From the NCBI GenBank assembly GCA_016806645.1, contig JACSYO010002054.1, forward strand, positions 424,501 to 488,500: 64,000 nucleotides of DNA, in the 5' to 3' direction. Both the position numbers and the translations under genes were made by a program. This stretch comes from Ophiodon elongatus (Eukaryota > Chordata > Actinopteri > Perciformes > Hexagrammidae). The notes below the pieces were generated by a model that was given only the letters and a program-made list of their open reading frames with translations, was not told the origin of the DNA and did not search any database. Below, in pieces: positions 60,351-64,000 of the stretch (position 1 is its first letter; every line of letters begins with the position of its first letter).

Positions 60351-63097
60351 CATTAAAGCTGAGAAAAAAATATTTAGGTATTAATTGCTTGTATTATAAT
60401 GTAATTATTGAATTACATTATCTGCTTCATCAGATCGTGCTGGAAAGCTTTGAATATTTTGGAACAAATGACCCCACAACATTTGTATTTAAATATTGAT
60501 TGGTTGTACATCGTATCATTATTCCTGTTAGTTAATATATAACTAACATGAATACAATACAAAGCATGCACTTTGCAACACAACTGTCATTTCCAAATGT
60601 GATAATATTTTTTTTAATATTTTGCCAGGATTTTGTATCCCTCTAGCTACAATTTATTTTAATTTGTATTGCTCCCTTGTTTCTGTTGTGAATATCATTA
60701 TGGGGCAAACAGCCATTTTTCCATCAATGTATTTGTATATGCATTTTGAAGAAAATCTGATAAAACTTCTTCTTACTTACACTTGGTTAATTGTGCAAAA
60801 AAGTATTTACGCTCACTTGAGTTTTTTTTTTTACTTTTTGAAAAATAGTCGATGCATTAAATGGGATATGGAAACGCCTTCGCAGAATCATTTCTGATGT
60901 ATCAAACATTTAACTCACATGACTGATCAGCTATTTCTGCTCTCAGTGGTCCTTACTCGTGCATTAGAAGCATTGCATTAAAGAACAGCAAATTCCTGAG
61001 AACCTTTAATTTTACATCATACATGGGTTAAATGGGCAAGGAGCCTTGTTTGGGTTTTGCGTTTCACAACCTCTTACTTCTTCTGTTTCCTTACGAATTA
61101 GCGTATGGCCAACTTCTGATGAAGCTACGCTTTGCGTCGAAGAGTTTATTCGCTCCAAAGCAGTTGATGGGAATGTGCCTAATTTCTTTCTTTTTTGCGT
61201 GATTTCAAAAGTTCGCTCAAAATTTGCCTGACTGTTGAATGGAAACACGACAAGTGTCTAACAACTCCAAAACCAAGTGATTTTTAATATGGATCATTTA
61301 AAAGAACACGCCACATTGTCAAAACCATAGAACGCTGCTTAAAATGTCTACTAATAGTTTTCTAACAAAAAATCTGAAATGTGTGTGAAAAAACAACTTG
61401 TGTTCTCTCAAAATGTCATTTGAAGTCTGTCACTGACATCAGTGACGAAGCTTTGGAAACTGATGAAACTTTGTGACTGTAAGCTAAGAGTAAGTGCTTG
61501 TGAGCTCCGTTCATCAATCAGTGAGACAGTGAGCATTGTGAAACGTTAGCGTTGGATCAGTGAACCGGAAATGCTGGGACACAGGACGCTGCACTGTGGA
61601 GTCAGGCAGAAGAAAGAGATACGGCAGCAGCGACACCCCGTCTGCATTTTACTGTAGAATACCACCATATCACTGGGGGTCACATGGTCGAAACAGGGCG
61701 AACATGCAAATGTTCAAATGATCTATCAGCATGAATTTAACTTGAAGGTGAGACTTTACATTTTCAAATGCTTTTTGGAAAAAAAGACCAATGTGAGAGC
61801 GTGTTTTGCCGAGGTTCGTGAGTTCAGCGCACCGGCAATCATGACTTAATTATGTCTTAATTTAACCCCACAAAGAGGCAATGACAGGTGGGCTATAGCA
61901 AAAGAGATACCAGAGCTGTGTTTCCCCACCGGCAAATAAACCATGCACATGACTAAAGGGTAGCGATTCAATTATGACCGTAGTGGGGCCCTCTGAATGG
62001 TAAAAGCCATTCAGCGACTCGTAAACACGACAATTTACGAGCATCAGTTCAATCTTCCTTAATCTTCAACAATTGCCAGGGAAACAGAAAACTCCCCAGC
62101 TCACGTGTCGGTTGATCACCCTTTGCCTGAAATTCTGTATTTGCTAATAGCTACATGAGCTGAGGAACAGGAGCTGATGATATTTAGTAACAGAGTGTGG
62201 TGATGGTTCAGAGAGATAGATATGAGGCTGACGGTGCTTGGTAGTTAATACACTCTGTGCTGTAACAGTACACAGCATCAAAACTCCTCCAACGTACAGG
62301 GCTCAGCATTGCACATCAATAAGGGCATCAGTAATGCAATATTTTAAGTGCAGGTTGTAAAATATCTTTCTCTTACCGTCTCTACCCTCAAGTTCTCCTC
62401 TCCCTCTCTTCATCTTACTTTACAGCTGCTGTCAGCTGTCATCTTGTAGTTACACAACCACCTCATAAAATATAAGGCAGGTTTTTCTCATATAACCACA
62501 CTAGCATAGGAATATCAGTAATGTTGGCATCCAAGCTGCACACTATTTTCTCTCCAGTAAGACACTGCAGTCTACCTGACATCACACTAAATCAGATGGA
62601 AATCATCTTGCACTGAGCTTTGTGCAGTTCATCACAGCTGATGAGGAAATTCTATATTTTAGTCGCAACTTCCTTCAGTATATGTTTACTGTGACAATAC
62701 AGTATTGGACATTAGAAGCTACGATAAAGAAGATGTTTTTCAATTGAAATCTGACGGTGGATGATGGTGGAATATTCTCAGGTTAAATATGAGAACTACT
62801 AATTGTAGAATCCAAAAACTTTGCTGTCAAGGGTGAATGTTGTTTCTTTCCACATTCCACATTCATGAGGAGGTCATATGACTTGACACGACCACATTCA
62901 ATATTTTTTCTTCATGCTACATGTTGTATTGTAAAATTGGTCAGAATTTGTAGGCAGACGGTGATTACAAGCAACAGATGTCATCCTAACTGACGTATTT
63001 TATGTTTTCCTACAATTAATATTTCCGCAGTTCAATATAACAATATCTGCTCGTACAAACTAAACCATCCATGAGCATCTTTCATGGTTGTGTTTAG
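60351..63097. other. AT-rich intron sequence, nothing recognised
   Basis: No exon or element was identified. A more balanced stretch at about 61800-62110 contains CATGACTTAATTATG and CGATTCAATTATGACCG words and may be conserved noncoding sequence. Open frames are 60-91 codons with no domain. Confidence 0.4.
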
Positions 63098-63655
63098 GCC
63101 AGGCAACGACCTCTGGTTCTGAAAAGTAAAGCCAATGCTGAAGTGTCTTAAAGCTGCATTCTCTCTACTGACCATCTGGGGGCGACTCCTCTGATTGTAT
63201 AGAAGTTTATGAGAAAATTACTCTACTTCTCACTCGATTTATTCAGTAAACTTTGTAAACATGAGTTTATGGTCTCAATCTCTAGTTTCAAGTCTTCTTC
63301 AATACAGCATGATGTTCTTTTAGTAAATTATGGTCCATTTAGAGTCAAACAGACCATAAAGCAGAGTATACTTTAGGGCGGCGCTACCTTGTGATGGACA
63401 GGTCATTACCACGGTGTCTGGGAGTTGTCCTTGTTTTTCATCTTATAACTTTAACCCTTTCACAGTGTGTTTTCACTTCATAAATGTTAATTGTAACATT
63501 TTGGTCGCCTTAAAATGTGTTATTCAGTCTGTCACTTCTGGTTCCAGAAACCCAAGATGGCGACGGCCAAAAATACCGAACTCAGGGCACCGAAACTGTA
63601 GTCGTCAAACCAATAGGGGACTTCATGGGGACTACGTCCACTACAGTCTATGGTT
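63098..63655 (-). repeat. Dispersed repeat, copy 2 (inverted partner of 28384-28882)
   Basis: Reverse-complement match to 28384-28882. It shares CCATAGACTG (63650), GTGGACGTAGTCC, a CCATCTTGGG block, GGTCTGTTTGACTC, TGCTGTATTGAAGAAGACTT, GAGGAGTCGCCCCC and AGAGAATGCAGC. This copy has about 60 bp of extra sequence in its middle (about 63415-63530). Confidence 0.75.
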
Positions 63656-64000
63656 CAGGCATGGTCAGCACTTGGTTAAGATTAGGGAATGATTGTGTCC
63701 CACAGTGACTTGTCTATGTCCTGATTTCGACAATTGGGAACAATTCCAAACTTTGGAGCTCTGTAATTTTCCCCAGCATTGTCAAATATTTCTTCAAAGT
63801 TGTCATAGTGTTTGTAATGCACCAAAAGCATGCAGCACAGTTTCAGAACTCTTTATTTTTGCTGCTGGCAGATATTGTGACTCCAGGATATCAGGCTCTC
63901 CGTGGGTTCAGGAAGTCCTCAGAATCCTAGAGTTTATAAAAAAAAAAAAAAGTGGATTGACTGAAAAATGAATGGTTGTCAAGTTGTCAAAGCTGCTTAT
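63656..64000. other. Window end, nothing recognised
   Basis: No coding or repeat feature was seen apart from an A run at about 63938-63951. The putative intron continues past the window. Confidence 0.4.

Larger units (their letters stand above)
14095..64000 (+). other. Putative IgLON intron 1, continuing beyond the window
   Basis: No continuation of the first Ig domain was recognised downstream: no frame shows a cysteine-containing strand followed by the WLNRS and DKW motifs typical of IgLON exon 2. First introns of this family span tens to hundreds of kilobases in vertebrates, so the whole remainder is best read as intronic. A small exon without a start codon could have been missed, since exons were searched by eye. 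The repeats and elements inside are listed separately. Confidence 0.6.

Overview
This window looks like noncoding genomic DNA from a ray-finned fish, probably a percomorph teleost. The signs are abundant TG/CA microsatellites, low gene density, GT-AG splice signals, and dispersed elements typical of teleosts: tRNA-headed SINEs, L2/Rex-like LINE pieces, hAT-like and MITE elements, and a decayed Ty3/gypsy element. No bacterial, organellar or rRNA features were seen.

Only one protein-coding exon can be supported with confidence. It is the first coding exon (13922-14094, + strand) of an IgLON cell-adhesion gene of the neurotrimin/OPCML group. It encodes a start codon, a signal peptide and the first strands of Ig domain 1, and ends at a consensus splice donor. 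No second exon was recognised in the remaining 49.9 kb. The layout is therefore about 13.9 kb of 5' flank followed by a very large first intron, as is usual for this family.

The 5' flank (1-13921) holds long TG microsatellites, one copy of a dispersed repeat (2530-2830), an hAT-like piece (9783-9908), a GC-rich stretch with a consensus TATA box (10258), a 42-bp minisatellite (11820-12170), a MITE (12768-13075) and a CT tract just upstream of the promoter region.

The putative intron falls into three parts. From 15 to 24 kb it has a second copy of the 2.5-kb repeat, a DNA-transposon remnant, a 71-bp minisatellite open in all three forward frames, a SINE and an hAT-like piece. From 28 to 46 kb it is retroelement-rich, with LINE fragments on both strands, SINE copies, LINE 3' tails, a MITE and an LTR-like stretch. 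From 46 to 64 kb it holds an unrecognised two-exon-like coding remnant (46676-47393, -), a decaying 31-bp minisatellite (53383-53860), a broken Ty3/gypsy pol region (56077-58140, -), a SINE fragment and an inverted partner of the 28.4-kb repeat. The rest is AT-rich single-copy-looking sequence. A few stretches look like candidate conserved noncoding elements, but this cannot be shown from one sequence.
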